IMG/VR virus record: IMGVR_UViG_3300032797_000085
Span: 1-31,963 of that record
Reading direction: 5' to 3' (one strand)
From: a virus
Length of the DNA: 31,963 nt
Position 1 is the stretch's first letter. Every line of letters begins with the position of its first letter. The translations under genes were made by a program, and so were the position numbers. Shown here piece by piece: positions 13,899 to 22,006 of the stretch. The notes below the pieces were generated by a model that was given only the letters and a program-made list of their open reading frames with translations, had not been told where the DNA came from and searched no databases.

Positions 13899-14345
13899 AT
13901 GTCGGATAAGTTGTCAACACAGGAAATAGCGACGGCCCTTGAGGCCACCAAAACAGCGGAAATTACTGTTACCGCTAACGGAACGATTAAGCCTAGGTGG
14001 GAAGAGAAACCTAGGGAAACCGGTCTACGTATAGAGGTAAGAAGGATGGATAACAAAGATGCACAGATGTTTGAGATTGATAGGTGCTTACGGAAACTCA
14101 AGAAGCGTTGCGAAAAGGAAGGTATCTTTAGCATACTTCGTGATCGTCAGCATTACCGGAAACCATCTGAAATAAGGAGAGAGAAGGCTAAAATAGCCAG
14201 AAGGCTAGCCGAAAGACGTAAGAAGAAGCAGGACGAGAGGGATGCCCTCTACGAAAACACGAAGTTCGTACCAGCAAAAAGACGATATGAAGAAAGAGGT
14301 GATAACTCTAATGTTGTTAATAGACGAAATTTTCAAAAAACTTAA
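13899..14345 (+). CDS. Ribosomal protein bS21 homologue
   Basis: Residues about 44-110 align by eye with bacterial small-subunit protein bS21: LRIEVRRMDNKDAQMFEIDR, then CLRKLKKRCEKEGIFSILRD, then RQHYRKPSEIRREKAKIARR, matching the family pattern IKVRENE..D.ALRRFKR.CEKAG...E.RRR..YEKPS..R.RK. bS21 sits near the 3' end of 16S rRNA and affects mRNA start selection, and phage-encoded copies are known from large phages. This copy is longer than the usual 60-70 residues, with an N-terminal extension (1-43) and a basic C-terminal extension (111-148). GGGGGTG precedes ATG 13899. It would be expected to enter host ribosomes, which is inference. Confidence 0.8.
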   Translation: MSDKLSTQEIATALEATKTAEITVTANGTIKPRWEEKPRETGLRIEVRRMDNKDAQMFEIDRCLRKLKKRCEKEGIFSILRDRQHYRKPSEIRREKAKIARRLAERRKKKQDERDALYENTKFVPAKRRYEERGDNSNVVNRRNFQKT

Positions 14346-14574
14346 AGATGAAAAACAGATGGAATGGACAGATGTTATGAGCGGTCTGGTGGAATGGGCT
14401 GCGAGTAAGTATGGGGATGAGGTAGGCGACGTAATACTTCTTGAAAAATATCCAACCTTCGTCGACATAGTAAACGCATACTACACAGAGTTATCCCTGA
14501 CCGCTCAAGCAGAGGTCAACGCAGCGCCAATAGTTGTACCGATAATAGAAGAAACAGTGTCCCGAACGGACTAA
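14311..14574 (+). CDS. Hypothetical helical protein, 87 aa
   Basis: I choose ATG 14311 because GAGGTG lies 9 nt upstream; earlier in-frame starts at 14242 and 14287 lack a ribosome site and overlap bS21 more. The product is helical (MLLIDEIFKKLKDEKQ..., VMSGLVEWAASKYGDEV) with a Pro/Ile-rich end. No family is recognised. It overlaps the bS21 gene by 35 nt. Confidence 0.55.
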   Translation: MLLIDEIFKKLKDEKQMEWTDVMSGLVEWAASKYGDEVGDVILLEKYPTFVDIVNAYYTELSLTAQAEVNAAPIVVPIIEETVSRTD

Positions 14575-14604
14575 ACAGCGGTATAATGTATTGGTGAGGG
14601 ATAA

Positions 14605-14823
14605 ATGGAACCACTAATACTCGTAACACTATATTTCGGATTAGCATACCTTATGACGATGTTGAAGTTTCAGTACACAAGTTCTTTTGTGGCATTCGTC
14701 GTAGGGCTGTTGCTGTTTTCTACGGAGACACGCATACTCCTATTTTTCTTCCTCGTCGTGATTGCGTGTCAGATAACCAAAAACTTCGATAAATTTAGGG
14801 TTAAATATGCCAAAACAATTTAG
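14605..14823 (+). CDS. Small multi-pass membrane protein, 72 aa
   Basis: GGTGAGGG precedes ATG 14605. Hydrophobic segments at about residues 4-19, 28-40 and 43-56 (LFFFLVVIAC) predict two or three transmembrane helices, and the C-terminus is basic. Possible roles include superinfection exclusion or membrane association of the replisome, but the sequence does not decide. Confidence 0.6.
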   Translation: MEPLILVTLYFGLAYLMTMLKFQYTSSFVAFVVGLLLFSTETRILLFFFLVVIACQITKNFDKFRVKYAKTI

Positions 14824-14864
14824 CCTACACGGACTAAAAATATTCGTTAAAGGAGGGCCTGTTT

Positions 14865-15677
14865 GTGCCAAAGGCCAGGAAAAAGCTTTTAATTGGGGAG
14901 GCAGACGTTGAGCATTGTTGTAGTGCCAAATGGGAGGGGCTGAATAAGGAACAGAAGTTCAATGTAGTTTACGATAAGACACTTGCCTTGCAGATTAGGT
15001 TGGCAAACAAGCTTATCGGGAACCTGAAGCGGTTTGAGTGCTACACTTCAGAGGACTACTTGGAAACAGACGACATTCTCCAAGAATGTTCGGTGTTGCT
15101 GTGGACGTTGTTGAATAGCTACGGTCATATTCCCTACCAGGATTTCCTACGTCTTTATAAAACATCTATTTGGAAAGCGGTATACCTATCTGGTATCAGC
15201 AAAGCCAAGCTGAAAAAGAACGCCTGCCTTACAGCTCCGTCATCAGAATCCAATCCGACACTCCAAGATGATATACTGAGGAGAACAGACGATGTTGAGC
15301 TTGTTCCCGTCAACAGCTTTGATGCTCTGTTTGATAAGATGGATATGGAGTGGATTAAGGAGGGGTTTAATAAGTTTATAAGCAGTGTTCCTACTATGAC
15401 CGATACCGATAAGAAGATATTCAACCTTATCGCAAACCCGTCCGACGGGTTCATAGATTTCTGCCTAAAGAGGAACAACTCAAAGAAGAACACAGCCAAA
15501 AAAATCATAAACAACGTGAACATAGCCAAGTTTCTTGATATCTCTCCAACTGGAGTAGGTATGAGCATCAAAAGAATTACCGACACCTTCAGTCGGTATC
15601 AAAGGAGAACCGAAACAGTTGATAATAGAGAAGTTCAAGAACAAGAAGTTCGAGTTCGGGAAAAATCTGGAGTTTGA
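14865..15677 (+). CDS. Second sigma-factor-like protein, GTG start
   Basis: AAAGGAGGG lies 7 nt before GTG 14865. The 270-residue product has a region 2-like segment, DDILQECSVLLWTLLNSYG (69-87) followed by FLRLYKTSIWKAV, which matches the D-I-x-Q-E...L..AL..Y...F..Y....I..A pattern of sigma factors. The C-terminus (about 220-250) has a possible helix-turn-helix, NIAKFLDISPTGVGMSIKRI, as in region 4. It would bind host RNA polymerase or act as a DNA-binding regulator. It differs from the gp55-like protein in having a C-terminal domain. It overlaps the helicase gene by 59 nt. The assignment rests on pattern, not on strong identity. Confidence 0.5.
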   Translation: MPKARKKLLIGEADVEHCCSAKWEGLNKEQKFNVVYDKTLALQIRLANKLIGNLKRFECYTSEDYLETDDILQECSVLLWTLLNSYGHIPYQDFLRLYKTSIWKAVYLSGISKAKLKKNACLTAPSSESNPTLQDDILRRTDDVELVPVNSFDALFDKMDMEWIKEGFNKFISSVPTMTDTDKKIFNLIANPSDGFIDFCLKRNNSKKNTAKKIINNVNIAKFLDISPTGVGMSIKRITDTFSRYQRRTETVDNREVQEQEVRVREKSGV

Positions 15678-17130
15678 AGTAGCAAAAACAATAATAGACA
15701 ATAGGCGGTTCTTGGTATCAGTAATCGAGTACGTCGATTCTGATTTCTTTGATAGCAAGACCGCTGGTATTGTGGTTGATATAGCAAAGAACCACTTTAA
15801 GAAATACTCTGATTCTCCTACTATTGACATCATAAAGGCCGAGGCTAAGAACTACCTCACCCCAAAAGACGATGTAGACCTATTCTTTTCAGAGCTTAAG
15901 CAGATAGAGGATTTGGTAATTCCCGAAACTGAAAAGCAGTATGTAAGGGATCAGACTATTGCCTTATGTCAGTATAATGCCTTGAAGCTGGCCCTGTTTG
16001 AGGGGGCCGAGATCCTTATCACCGAAACAGACCTGCCGGAAGACTATGTAGGAACTATAAACGAGAAGATTAAGAAGGCAATATCGGTTGCCGAACACAA
16101 GGATTTAGGTCTTAATTATCTTAACAACCCACAAGTTCGTATAGCCGAGGAAATACGCAATAGGAATTCGGAGAACAGAATATCCACCGGTATAAAGAGG
16201 CTCAATGATGTTCTTTACGGTGGTTGGTCCTCGCAGGAATCTACCCTATCTGTTGTAGTTGCTCCCACCGGGATAGGAAAGTCCATCTTCCTCTGTAATT
16301 TCGGAGCCGCCGCTGTAAATAGTGGAAAAAAGGTAATCCATTTTACCCACGAACTGTCGGAAATGAAGACAGCCGCTAGATATGACAGCATACTCTCAAA
16401 GGTTAAGCAAAGCGATAGGTTGGAAGTTCCGTCTGAACGGGAAAAGCTGTTTCGTTCTCTTGCCAAGATACAAAACCAGTATGGAGATATAATACGGATA
16501 AAAGAATATCCTACCAAGACGTGTTCTACTATGACTATACGCAGTTATATTGAGAAAGTGCGTGAGCTAGAGAACTTCGTTCCTGATATCATCATAACCG
16601 ACTACCTTGATATTATGGTTGCGAATTTTAATGCCTTTACGGAGGACGAGTATAATCAGCAGAAACGAATATCGGTTGAACTTAGGGCTCTGGCGCAGGA
16701 GCTAGATGTTCCTATAATAACAGCTTCGCAGACCAATAGAACCGGAGCAAAGGGAGACGATGCTGACGAAAAGGCAAGTAAAAGAAGGATGCTACGGGGA
16801 ACAGACATAGCAGAATCATTCGGCAAGGTGTTTGCTAGCGACCTTTTGATGTCAGTAAACCAGACACCGGAGGAAAGGTCTGTTGGGAAATGTTCTCTGT
16901 ATATAGACAAGAATAGGAATGGTCCTTGTGGTTTGCGTATTCCTATGGTTATAAACTACGACACAATGAGTATACTTGAAGCTTGTGAGTCGGATACAGA
17001 TGCGGATACGGCTTATAAAGCTTATGTAGATGCTAAGAAAAATAAGGATAAACCGGCCAGTGCGGAGCTGGAAGATGACGATTTCATACCAGTTCCCCCA
17101 ACTGATACGGTTAAACCGATAGATATATAG
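15619..17130 (+). CDS. Replicative DNA helicase, DnaB/gp41-like
   Basis: The 503-residue protein is a RecA-fold hexameric helicase that would unwind the fork and partner with the primase at 12738. An N-terminal domain (1-160) like that of DnaB precedes STGIKRLNDVLYGG. Walker A is APTGIGKS (215-222), Walker B IIITDYLD with D328, and SVELRALAQELDVPIITASQ forms the conserved H3-type segment. ITASQTNR supplies the sensor Gln. The C-terminus is an acidic, Pro-rich tail (ELEDDDFIPVPP), plausibly for protein contacts. TTG 15619 is the start, with AAAGGAG 11 nt upstream. It overlaps the sigma-like gene by 59 nt. Confidence 0.9.
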   Translation: MIIEKFKNKKFEFGKNLEFEVAKTIIDNRRFLVSVIEYVDSDFFDSKTAGIVVDIAKNHFKKYSDSPTIDIIKAEAKNYLTPKDDVDLFFSELKQIEDLVIPETEKQYVRDQTIALCQYNALKLALFEGAEILITETDLPEDYVGTINEKIKKAISVAEHKDLGLNYLNNPQVRIAEEIRNRNSENRISTGIKRLNDVLYGGWSSQESTLSVVVAPTGIGKSIFLCNFGAAAVNSGKKVIHFTHELSEMKTAARYDSILSKVKQSDRLEVPSEREKLFRSLAKIQNQYGDIIRIKEYPTKTCSTMTIRSYIEKVRELENFVPDIIITDYLDIMVANFNAFTEDEYNQQKRISVELRALAQELDVPIITASQTNRTGAKGDDADEKASKRRMLRGTDIAESFGKVFASDLLMSVNQTPEERSVGKCSLYIDKNRNGPCGLRIPMVINYDTMSILEACESDTDADTAYKAYVDAKKNKDKPASAELEDDDFIPVPPTDTVKPIDI

Positions 17131-17139
17131 GAAGAAAAT

Positions 17140-17568
17140 ATGAAGAAACTATTTATACCAACAATTGTAATATTAGCAACACTATTATCCGGCTGTGGGA
17201 TACAGAAATACCTAAAAGAAGCCGATGACCTGTATAATAGGCCCTGTTATCGGGGTGAGGATAAAGAGATGCCGGAAGAAGTGGCCAGCTTTTATGAAAG
17301 TAACTATTCGGACACCTCCGACAACGACAAGGCTGTTATGGTGTATGAACGTCTTAAAAAGCAGGGTTGGGACGTGGATATAATAGAACAGCGTGTTAAG
17401 GTTGTTAGAAAGATAGTTACGTGGAACGGTCGGAGGATATGGCCGTGTTCTTACCACGAAGCGTACAGTTGGAGTGAGTGGAGCGCTAATATGAAACAGC
17501 GTAGTCAATCACTCAAAGGCTTGGATAAGCACACACCAGTAGACCAAGCAGAAAAAAGTGTAGAATGA
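17140..17568 (+). CDS. Predicted lipoprotein, 142 aa
   Basis: The start MKKLFIPTIVILATLLSGC is a textbook lipoprotein signal peptide with lipobox LSGC and C19 as the lipidated residue after cleavage. The mature part is hydrophilic with paired Cys (C36, and one in WPCSYHEAYSW). AGGAAG precedes ATG 17140. Phage lipoproteins are often superinfection-exclusion or lysis factors; it is too long and not Pro-rich enough for a typical Rz1. It overlaps the next membrane-protein gene by ATGA. Confidence 0.75.
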   Translation: MKKLFIPTIVILATLLSGCGIQKYLKEADDLYNRPCYRGEDKEMPEEVASFYESNYSDTSDNDKAVMVYERLKKQGWDVDIIEQRVKVVRKIVTWNGRRIWPCSYHEAYSWSEWSANMKQRSQSLKGLDKHTPVDQAEKSVE

Positions 17569-17708
17569 ACTGGTTTATTGTATTAATAGGAGTACTGCAG
17601 GTTATATCGGCAATATACTTTTGGGTGAATAATTCTTATCCGTTAGGGTTCGTCCAATTCTTTATAGGGCTGGCTAACTTTGCTATGGTGTTTGTCAAAT
17701 ATAGATAG
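17565..17708 (+). CDS. Small membrane protein, 47 aa, two hydrophobic segments
   Basis: ATG 17565 overlaps the lipoprotein stop by ATGA. Two hydrophobic stretches (about 3-20 and 28-44) predict a helical hairpin in the membrane. No motif is recognised. A TATTAATA string at 17581 falls inside this gene with a partial upstream box at the expected spacing; it is discussed separately. Confidence 0.6.
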   Translation: MNWFIVLIGVLQVISAIYFWVNNSYPLGFVQFFIGLANFAMVFVKYR

Positions 17709-17716
17709 GGGGTATA

Positions 17717-17863
17717 ATGAACGGTGTTCCTTGGAAGGAAATAATAGAGTTATTGAGGTTTTGGGGGTGGATAGCCTTCGGTATAACTATGGTGAAAATG
17801 ATACAAACCATAATAGTAGAAGTGTTTACGAGAACGTGTAGGCATTGCGGTAAGAGAGTATGA
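17717..17863 (+). CDS. Small membrane protein with C-terminal CxxC, 48 aa
   Basis: GGGGG precedes ATG 17717. The product has an amphipathic N-terminus (MNGVPWKEIIELLRFWGW), a hydrophobic helix and a C-terminal TCRHCGKRV. The stop overlaps the Dam-like methyltransferase by ATGA, making this the last gene of the lipoprotein and membrane cluster. Function unknown. Confidence 0.6.
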   Translation: MNGVPWKEIIELLRFWGWIAFGITMVKMIQTIIVEVFTRTCRHCGKRV

Positions 17864-18675
17864 GAGGATTCAAAAGCCCTTTAAATTGGTATGGTGGAAA
17901 GTATTATATGGCGCCGGAGCTAATAAAGATGTTCCCTAGGCATAGGGTTTACTGTGAGGTCTTTGGTGGGGCTGGCCACGTCCTATTTAAGAAGAACCGT
18001 AGTCTTATAGAGGTCTACAACGACAAGCACGAATGCCTATATTTGCTGTTTAGTATGCTTAGGGACGAGGCTAAGAGAAACATCCTTATACCGAAGCTTC
18101 AGCTAACACCTTATTCAAGGCAGGAATTTAATGCGTGTCGTGATTGGCCGGAAGAGAAAGACCCTATTGAAAAGGTCCGTAAGTTCTATGTAATGACTAT
18201 GCAATCTATATCCACCAACGGTGGTTGGGCGTATGCGAGGACAGTATCAAGACGGGGTATGTCCGGGATAGTGAGTAAGTGGCTTGGGAACGTGGACGAA
18301 AACCTTATAGACGCGATTGAGAGGTTAAGGGAAGTCCAGATAGAGAACCTGGATTGTATTGAGTGTATAGAGAAATATGACAGCGAGGATACGTTATTCT
18401 ATCTTGATCCACCATACGTTTTGGATTCACGAAGCGCTCCGGATTCCGGGTATACGCACGAAATGACCGATGACGACCATAGAAAACTCATTAACTGCTT
18501 ATTACAAATAAAGGGTAAGGTTCTGCTTAGCGGATACGATAACGATATATATAAGGAATTGGAGAATAAGGACTGGCAGAAGATAAAACTAGGGGAATAC
18601 AAGAAGTTCAGTGATATGGATAGGGATATAGCAACAGAATATATTTGGAAGAATTTTGGGAAAGGTGTTATATGA
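17860..18675 (+). CDS. Dam-like (D12 class, alpha) DNA N6-adenine methyltransferase
   Basis: The 271-residue enzyme has the D12/Dam order: an N-terminal SAM-binding region with SPLNWYGGKYYMAPEL and motif I EVFGGAG (33-39), a central target-recognition region, then motif IV YLDPPY (181-186). Dam-family enzymes methylate adenine N6, often in GATC-type sites; the site cannot be read from sequence. It is the only alpha-class enzyme here and starts the methyltransferase island. The start overlaps the preceding stop by ATGA, and the deformylase gene starts by ATGA overlap at its end. Confidence 0.93.
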   Translation: MRGFKSPLNWYGGKYYMAPELIKMFPRHRVYCEVFGGAGHVLFKKNRSLIEVYNDKHECLYLLFSMLRDEAKRNILIPKLQLTPYSRQEFNACRDWPEEKDPIEKVRKFYVMTMQSISTNGGWAYARTVSRRGMSGIVSKWLGNVDENLIDAIERLREVQIENLDCIECIEKYDSEDTLFYLDPPYVLDSRSAPDSGYTHEMTDDDHRKLINCLLQIKGKVLLSGYDNDIYKELENKDWQKIKLGEYKKFSDMDRDIATEYIWKNFGKGVI

Positions 18676-19163
18676 ACAAGATAAACGGAAAAGAAGTTCC
18701 AAGCGGTTCAGTATTACCGATTATAAGTTACATAACCGACGATAAAGGAGATTTATCTAAGCCCTGTGTTCCAGTTACCGAGATTACACCGGAAACAGCA
18801 AAGCTGATAGACGATATGATTCTGACTATGGTGATTGTCGGGGGTCTTGGTCTGTCGGCACCGCAGGTCGGGGTTCATTTGCAGATATTCGTGGTAAGTG
18901 GGGTTGTGGCCGGCCAGGATGAAGCAGTAGTATGCGTCAACCCGGAAATGACTCCTCTTAGTGAGGGAAAGAACAACGCAAAGGAATACTGTTTAAGCTA
19001 CCCAGATATGGGTAAGTATGTTGAGAGGTATAACGAGGTCCAAATAAAGGCATATGGCAGGGACTTGAAACAGCAGTTCGTATTGTGTGGTGAGGGTGTT
19101 CAGGCCCGTGTATTACAGCACGAAATGGACCATATGCGGGGCATAACCCTAATAGACAAGTAG
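18672..19163 (+). CDS. def: Peptide deformylase
   Basis: The 163-residue metalloenzyme would remove the formyl group from new N-terminal Met. All three family motifs are present: GLGLSAPQVG (58-67), EYCLS with metal ligand C107 (usually EGCLS), and QHEMDHMRG (149-157) with two His ligands and the catalytic Glu. ATG 18672 is preferred to an earlier ATG at 18645 because it forms the ATGA overlap and the motifs then sit at normal positions. Phage deformylases are known and are thought to aid translation of phage proteins. It lies inside the methyltransferase island without an obvious link. Confidence 0.92.
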   Translation: MNKINGKEVPSGSVLPIISYITDDKGDLSKPCVPVTEITPETAKLIDDMILTMVIVGGLGLSAPQVGVHLQIFVVSGVVAGQDEAVVCVNPEMTPLSEGKNNAKEYCLSYPDMGKYVERYNEVQIKAYGRDLKQQFVLCGEGVQARVLQHEMDHMRGITLIDK

Positions 19164-19170
19164 GAGATAT

Positions 19171-19338
19171 ATGAAAACATTATGCATAGTTTGTGGAGAG
19201 GAATTAGAAGAGAAAATGGATTTAATAACGTCGTTCCCAGCAAAAACAGAACGCTTTTGTAATAACGAAAAGTGTCCTAGATATGGGCTGATTACCGTAG
19301 TATGGAGAGAGCAGGATTGGAAGACTACCGATGAATAG
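19171..19338 (+). CDS. Small zinc-finger protein, 55 aa
   Basis: AGGAGATAT precedes ATG 19171. The product has CIVCGEELEE and, after about 22 residues, FCNNEKCPRYG, giving a CxxC...CxxxxC zinc site, then a beta-like tail. The stop overlaps the next methyltransferase start by 8 nt. Function unknown; its place before a methyltransferase is the only clue. Confidence 0.7.
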   Translation: MKTLCIVCGEELEEKMDLITSFPAKTERFCNNEKCPRYGLITVVWREQDWKTTDE

Positions 19339-20563
19339 TTGGTTGAATCAAATACACAAAGGCAATGTTCTGGACGTATTATATAATATGCCTAAGAATT
19401 TTGTATCTTGTTGCGTTACTTCACCGCCGTATTGGTCTTTGCGTGATTACGGAGTAGACCCTCAAATTTGGGATGGAGATAAGAGCTGTAAGCACGAATG
19501 GGAACAAGAGGTAACCAAAAGGCCGAATGCGGCCGGGGGAAAGACCGGTTGGAACGCGGCTAAGGGTAAGGATAACGTAAGTGAGTTCGTAGACTATCAT
19601 AAAAGAGAAACCTACTCCGATTTCTGTAAGAAGTGTGGGGCTTGGAAAGGGTGTCTTGGCCTGGAGCCGACGGCAGAGTTATATGTGAAACATATATGCG
19701 ATGTATTTGACGGCGTTCGTCATACTTTAAGGGACGACGGAGTTATATATCTCAATATTGGAGACACCTATATTAGCGGTGGTGGTCCTTCTAGGCATAT
19801 GGGGTATGGGGATCCGAAGAACCCCAAAGTTGGAGAGGTGGATTTCCAAGAGCCGAAAACTATGATACAAAGCTTCCCTGAAAAGTGTCTTGGTATGGTG
19901 CCTTATAGGGTTGCTCTTGGTATGATAGCTCGTGGTTGGGTACTTCGTAATATAATAATGTGGCATAAGCCGAATGCTATGCCTACGTCTGTATCTGATA
20001 GATATACAGTTGATTTTGAGCCAATATTCTTTTTCTCTAAATCATCTGATTACTATTTTGAACAGCAGTTTGAGAAGGTGAGCATTAAAGATATACCCCC
20101 TAGGATAAAGAGAACTACTTGGTCGGTGTCTACGAAACCTCTAAAAGAGGAACACTTTGCTCCATACCCGGAGGAGCTGGTTGAGGATCCTATTAAAGCA
20201 GGCTGTCCCTGTGCCATATGTAACAAGTGTGGTAAGCCGAGGGAGAAGATTATAGAGAGAGTTGGTCCTTCGTCATACGACCTTACAAAGAACGACGATA
20301 AATCTCATTGGAAGTCAGAACAAGGCCAAAAGCAGAATATGAGAGGACCAAGAGAAGCTTACGAAAGGCCGATTAGGGAGCTTGGCTATACCGATTGCGG
20401 ATGCAACGCGGGGTTTCATCCTGGTGTTGTATTAGACCCGTTTATGGGTAGCGGGACTACGGCAATAGCAGCTAAGAAGTTAGGTAGGGATTATGTTGGT
20501 ATAGACCTTAACCAGAAGTATATAGATATCGCATACAGACGATTAAAAACAGTGATGATATGA
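19331..20563 (+). CDS. DNA methyltransferase, beta class (TSPPYW type) with inserted zinc knuckle
   Basis: This is the longest DNA methyltransferase here, 410 residues. Motif IV is TSPPYWSLRDYG (30-41) and motif I DPFMGSGTT begins at D369, then YVGIDLN. SPPYW followed by LRDYG is the pattern of a widespread phage and bacterial group, often N4-cytosine type though adenine cannot be excluded. The target-recognition region contains C292, C294, C297 and C300 (GCPCAICNKCGKP), a likely zinc site, and there are earlier CKHE and CKKCG groups, so it may bind two zincs. ATG 19331 overlaps the preceding gene by 8 nt. It ends in ATGATATGA, coupled to a small gene. Confidence 0.92.
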   Translation: MNSWLNQIHKGNVLDVLYNMPKNFVSCCVTSPPYWSLRDYGVDPQIWDGDKSCKHEWEQEVTKRPNAAGGKTGWNAAKGKDNVSEFVDYHKRETYSDFCKKCGAWKGCLGLEPTAELYVKHICDVFDGVRHTLRDDGVIYLNIGDTYISGGGPSRHMGYGDPKNPKVGEVDFQEPKTMIQSFPEKCLGMVPYRVALGMIARGWVLRNIIMWHKPNAMPTSVSDRYTVDFEPIFFFSKSSDYYFEQQFEKVSIKDIPPRIKRTTWSVSTKPLKEEHFAPYPEELVEDPIKAGCPCAICNKCGKPREKIIERVGPSSYDLTKNDDKSHWKSEQGQKQNMRGPREAYERPIRELGYTDCGCNAGFHPGVVLDPFMGSGTTAIAAKKLGRDYVGIDLNQKYIDIAYRRLKTVMI

Positions 20564-20700
20564 AAAAAAGAAAGAAAATTACTATGGAAAGATATAATAA
20601 GATAATGAATAAGATAATCAAAATGGGTAAGCCTGTAAGTGATACCTTGATTGAAATGTTAGACGAAGCCTCCAAATATACAATAAAGGCTAAGAAATGA
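20560..20700 (+). CDS. Small basic protein, 46 aa
   Basis: ATG 20560 overlaps the upstream stop by ATGA and its own stop overlaps the next methyltransferase start by ATGA, so it is a translational link between two methyltransferase genes. The product is very basic (MKKRKKITMERYNKIMNKII) and helical. It could bind nucleic acid, but no function is assignable. Confidence 0.6.
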   Translation: MKKRKKITMERYNKIMNKIIKMGKPVSDTLIEMLDEASKYTIKAKK

Positions 20701-21443
20701 TAGAACTGAATAAGATTTACAATGGGGATTGTGTGGAGGTATTGAAAACCTTCCCGGACAGCTTTGTGGATTTGGTTGTTACCTCCCCTCCCTATAATTG
20801 TGGTATCAAATATGATTCATACGAGGATAAGATAGATATAGACCAATACTACAAATGGTCTAAGGATTGGATGTCGCAGATATTTAGGGTATTGAAAAAA
20901 GACGGCCGGTGCTGTATAAATCATTATTTAAGTATGGGGAGCTCGCAAATAAGACACGCTCCTTTAATGACATTAAACGAAATAGCTGTTAGGGAGATAG
21001 GATTTAAACATCACGGGGTAGCACTTTGGATGGATAAGACACTTAGTAATAAAACAGCTTGGGGGTCGTGGTTGTCGGCTTCCGCTCCTTATATAGCTTC
21101 TCCGATTGAAGGAATACTTATATTATATAAGGAATTATGGAAAAAGGAAAAAGTTGGAGGTGTTTCCGATATAAGCAAGGAAGACTTTATAATGGGATGT
21201 CGTGGTATTTGGGATATATCAACAGACAGAAAAAGGCTAACTATGGCGACTTTTCCGGAGGAACTTCCGAAGCTCTGTATTCAGCTTTTTAGCTATGTTG
21301 GAGACACTGTTCTTGACCCGTTCTCCGGCAGTGGAACAACGGTTACAGTAGCAAAACGTTTATACAGAAATTATGTTGGTATAGAGTTAAGCCCCAACTA
21401 TACAAAAGTGGGGGAATCGCGGGCAAAGCAGGTGATAATATGA
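20697..21443 (+). CDS. DNA methyltransferase, beta class (TSPPY type)
   Basis: The 248-residue enzyme has motif IV TSPPYN (29-34) and motif I DPFSGSGTT (207-215), then RNYVGIELSPNY. The order is beta class, and SPPY leans towards N4-cytosine without proof. The shared N-terminal block and the RNYVGIEL segment make it a likely paralogue of the enzyme at 582-1289, though the middle, which should hold target recognition, differs. ATGA overlaps couple it to the small basic gene before and the metallophosphoesterase after. Confidence 0.92.
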   Translation: MIELNKIYNGDCVEVLKTFPDSFVDLVVTSPPYNCGIKYDSYEDKIDIDQYYKWSKDWMSQIFRVLKKDGRCCINHYLSMGSSQIRHAPLMTLNEIAVREIGFKHHGVALWMDKTLSNKTAWGSWLSASAPYIASPIEGILILYKELWKKEKVGGVSDISKEDFIMGCRGIWDISTDRKRLTMATFPEELPKLCIQLFSYVGDTVLDPFSGSGTTVTVAKRLYRNYVGIELSPNYTKVGESRAKQVII

Positions 21444-22006
21444 GTATTTGGGTGACAGCCGACACACACTTCGGCCACGATAATATTAGGAAATACTGCC
21501 AACGTCCCTTCAGTTCATTAGATGAGATGGATTATACTTTGATGGAGAACTGGAACCGGGTTGTTAAATCTGGGGATACTGTATATCATCTTGGGGATTT
21601 TGCCTACGGTGACCACGAGCGGGTTAAGAGGTATCGGTGGTCTTTGAAGGGTAAGATAATTCTTATAATGGGTAACCACGACTATAAGAATAGGATTAAA
21701 AACATAAAAGGTCTTTTTACAGAGATAGCAGACCTCAAGACTATAAAGTATAACGGGGAGAAACTTATCCTATGCCACTATGCTATGAGAACTTGGGATA
21801 GCTCCCATTGGAATACCTACCAACTCTATGGCCATTCTCACGGCCGTATGCCTCCAGTAGGTAAACAAATGGACGTAGGCGTGGATGCTAATGGGTTTCA
21901 GCTATTCCATATAGACCAAATTATGAAGACTATGTTGCTTAAGCCAGATAACCCAAATTATATACCACCGGAGGATAGGAATAGAAGTGATAACAGTACA
22001 CGTTGA
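21440..22006 (+). CDS. Calcineurin-like metallophosphoesterase
   Basis: The 188-residue protein has the full metal-site motif set: TADTHFGH (D8, H10), LGDFAYG (D53), MGNHD (78-81), CHYAMRTW (H113) and YGHSHG (131-134). The family includes phosphodiesterases acting on nucleotides, nucleic-acid ends and cyclic nucleotides. Small phage members of this group mostly have unknown substrates. Placement among methyltransferases and beside a nuclease candidate suggests nucleic-acid or defence-signal processing, which is inference. It overlaps the upstream stop by ATGA. Confidence 0.88.
   Translation: MSIWVTADTHFGHDNIRKYCQRPFSSLDEMDYTLMENWNRVVKSGDTVYHLGDFAYGDHERVKRYRWSLKGKIILIMGNHDYKNRIKNIKGLFTEIADLKTIKYNGEKLILCHYAMRTWDSSHWNTYQLYGHSHGRMPPVGKQMDVGVDANGFQLFHIDQIMKTMLLKPDNPNYIPPEDRNRSDNSTR

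Noticed and set aside
14586-14591. TATAAT before the membrane protein at 14605
   Set aside because: There is no matching -35 box at 16-18 nt and no bipartite phage box, so it is not listed as a promoter.
14807-14908. ORF starting MPKQFSLHGLK between the membrane protein and the second sigma-like gene
   Set aside because: It overlaps both genes in another frame, lacks a good ribosome site and has no recognisable feature.
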